A DNA stretch of 7,188 nucleotides, taken from assembly GCA_900549915.1 (NCBI GenBank), contig URQF01000070.1, positions 1 through 7,188 of the forward strand, written 5' to 3'. Positions 5,676 to 7,188 of the stretch are shown piece by piece. Numbering within the stretch: the first letter of the stretch is position 1; each line of letters starts with the position of its first letter. The DNA comes from an uncultured Mollicutes bacterium. Lineage in GTDB: Bacteria; Bacillota_I; Bacilli_A; RFN20; CAG-288. The position numbers were made by a program, and so were the translations under genes. The notes under the pieces are model-generated. The model saw only the letters and a program-made list of their open reading frames with translations. It searched no databases and was not told the DNA's origin.

Positions 5676-7175
5676 CTTTGAATTCAGTTTTGCTTTTGCT
5701 TTGGTGATAAAGGACCACACAAATTCGTCTTTGAAGAGAATCCTTAATCCACCATAGATCACAACAGAAATTAAAACGATTAATAAGGTATGCGTAATAG
5801 AAGAAGAAAGTTTTTCACTGAGGAAATAGGCGGGGATGAACCTAATTAAGGCAGCATCGAAGTACTTCGCGATAGGAGCAAGGATTTTGGATGGCGGGAA
5901 GGTCTTTCTCACCCTGAACCTCTGTGCAATGGTAATGGAGAGTTCAGCTGCCAAAGAAGCTAGAACAGCACCAGCGGATTGATAGAAATGAATCAGGACA
6001 GCATTCCTGACAAGATTGATTCCAGCACCAATTAAGATGGAGATCGTATATTTTTTGTCTTCTCCCTTTGGAATCAGATATTGGATTCCGAAGACATTGC
6101 TTAATCCAATCAGAATGACTAATGGGGCAAAGAGCTTCCTTAAGAGAGGTACTTTTTCATAACCGTCACCGAAGAACCATGGACCAAAGTTATCTGCGAC
6201 TGCTATTAAACCGAACATCCTAGGCAAACCTAAGAAATAAACAAATTTTATTGCTGTGTAGACATTGGCTTTCACTTTTTCTTCTTTGTGAATAGCAAAA
6301 TAATATGTATTTCTTGGAATCCTGACTGTGCCTAAGGCAGTTACTATCGTCACAAGCATTTGGGATATTCGATTGGCCTGTTCATAGTATCCTTCTTCAA
6401 TATCAGCGATACGGATGATTTCGGTTACTCCGTTTACTACTTTTGTTGTTTCTCCCTGGACAAGGAAACCAATCCTGGTTTTGTCTAATACGGTATAAAT
6501 CGATACCGCAATGGTTGGAATAAACAGCTTAAGGCAAGGGACGAGGTGTTTGAGTGGTTTTAAATCCTTCCTATGGAATCTTACAAGGTACTTTTTCAGG
6601 AAAGGAACCCTAATCAGAGCACTTAAGATCGGATTTAATGCATTGAGTAAGGTGTAAATCCAAAGATCATTTCTTGTCTTTATGAAGACGAAGATTCCAG
6701 TGACGACAAGCGCTTTGACGATAAAACTTCGTATGGTTATTTGCTTGAAGTCTTCATTTCCTTGAAAAATGAAGGAAGGATCGATTCCGATTGCTACGAT
6801 GGTTAATACTAAGATATAGAGCAGAGTTCTGTAGTTCTGCCAATAAGGAATCTGTATGATTCCGAGATAGATAACAACCGCTAGTAGGGTAGAGATGGCA
6901 CGGATGATATTGATTTCCCAGAAGATAGTGGATTGCTTTTCTTTGTCTTCTTTATACTTTGCAATTTCTCTTTGTGCATAGTAACTGAATCCTAATGAGG
7001 CAAATAGGGTGAAGTAGTATGCAATCGAATAGGAGAAAGAATACTGCCCTATTTTCTCGCTTCCGAGCACTCGCGAGATATACGGAGTCGTGATTATCGG
7101 AACGATGAGAAGGAATATCTGGTAGAACCTATTGTAGAAAAAGTTCTTTTTTACGCTTTTCGTCTTTGTTTTCAT
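5661..7175 (-). CDS. Oligosaccharide/polysaccharide flippase (Wzx/RfbX-like, MOP superfamily)
   Basis: An integral membrane transporter expected to flip undecaprenyl-linked oligosaccharide units from the inner to the outer face of the cytoplasmic membrane. The 504 residues show about 14 hydrophobic segments, roughly at 12-35, 44-66, 88-107, 113-137, 147-167, 170-190, 212-232, 270-290, 305-327, 343-367, 377-397, 399-418, 432-452 and 460-480. Family features are N-F-F-Y-N...P-I-I-T-T-P-Y-I-S-R-V-L-G near the start (11-38), A-Q-R-E-I-A (67-72), F-I-F-Q-G-N-E (135-141), L-D-K-T-R-I-G (230-236), G-Y-Y-E-Q-A (262-267) and G-T-V-R-I-P-R (282-288). Between helices 7 and 8 sits a polar stretch (about 238-260), longer than in the shortest relatives. 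The C-terminus is a Lys/Ala-rich cytoplasmic tail. The 13 bases visible upstream of the ATG are A/T only apart from one C and hold no ribosome site. Its substrate is unknown; nearby rfbB and the GT80-like gene make a surface glycan plausible. Confidence 0.92.
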   Translation of the reverse strand: MKTKTKSVKKNFFYNRFYQIFLLIVPIITTPYISRVLGSEKIGQYSFSYSIAYYFTLFASLGFSYYAQREIAKYKEDKEKQSTIFWEINIIRAISTLLAVVIYLGIIQIPYWQNYRTLLYILVLTIVAIGIDPSFIFQGNEDFKQITIRSFIVKALVVTGIFVFIKTRNDLWIYTLLNALNPILSALIRVPFLKKYLVRFHRKDLKPLKHLVPCLKLFIPTIAVSIYTVLDKTRIGFLVQGETTKVVNGVTEIIRIADIEEGYYEQANRISQMLVTIVTALGTVRIPRNTYYFAIHKEEKVKANVYTAIKFVYFLGLPRMFGLIAVADNFGPWFFGDGYEKVPLLRKLFAPLVILIGLSNVFGIQYLIPKGEDKKYTISILIGAGINLVRNAVLIHFYQSAGAVLASLAAELSITIAQRFRVRKTFPPSKILAPIAKYFDAALIRFIPAYFLSEKLSSSITHTLLIVLISVVIYGGLRILFKDEFVWSFITKAKAKLNSKKKKA

Positions 7176-7188
7176 AAGATATATTTTA

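Noticed and set aside
5686..5702. TTTTGCTTTTGCTTT similarity to the T-rich spacer at 3563-3580
   Set aside because: Here it encodes the Lys-Ala repeats of the flippase tail, while at 3563 it is promoter spacer. This is low-complexity coincidence, not a duplicated site.
1..7188. tRNA, rRNA, riboswitch, CRISPR array, insertion sequence or phage attachment site
   Set aside because: Gaps between genes are 81, 157, 101 and 44 bases and are accounted for by promoters, the inverted repeat and terminators. No tRNA-like fold, spaced direct repeats or transposase-like protein is seen.

Overview
The window looks like a chromosomal piece of a low-GC Gram-positive bacterium (Firmicutes, probably Bacilli or Erysipelotrichia-like). 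The basis is the moderate AT-richness, TATAAT-type promoters, AGGAG-type ribosome sites, the Lactobacillus/Bifidobacterium-like C69 dipeptidase, the Firmicute-style Ogt and a Lys-starting lipoprotein signal. TGA is used as a stop (alkA-like gene) and Trp is encoded by TGG, so the standard bacterial code fits and a Mycoplasma-type code does not. The lineage is inferred from these traits, not from any search.

Layout. Positions 2-628 (+) hold the C-terminal part of dTDP-glucose 4,6-dehydratase (RfbB/RmlB), cut by the window edge. A short gap with a weak promoter leads to a C69-family dipeptidase (710-2167, +) that ends at a clear intrinsic terminator. A regulatory gap with a 10+10 bp perfect inverted repeat and a TATAAT box precedes a two-gene DNA alkylation repair operon: a compact AlkA-like 3-methyladenine glycosylase (2325-2984) and an Ogt-type O6-alkylguanine methyltransferase whose ATG shares one base with the alkA-like stop. 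A separate promoter then drives a large predicted lipoprotein (3631-5616, +). A polysaccharide flippase (5661-7175, -) converges on it, and the two share a bidirectional terminator whose stem lies partly inside the flippase coding sequence.

The most interesting gene is the lipoprotein. By eye its mature part carries, in the right order and with similar local spacing, the signature motifs of GT80 sialyltransferases (Pasteurella PmST1 and Photobacterium enzymes): an acidic E-D-G motif, an EQQ helix, a Gly-Thr strand end, K-G-H-P, a V-P...E helix and an S-S motif. It is therefore probably a divergent GT-B glycosyltransferase using a CMP-activated sugar, not just a hypothetical lipoprotein. Its apparent lipoprotein signal raises the question of how it would meet a cytoplasmic nucleotide sugar.

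Together, rfbB (deoxysugar nucleotide synthesis), the GT80-like protein and the flippase suggest the edge of a cell-surface glycan region, interrupted by housekeeping peptidase and DNA repair genes. No CMP-sialate synthesis gene, mobile element, RNA gene or CRISPR array is visible. No gene-free stretch exceeds about 160 bases.
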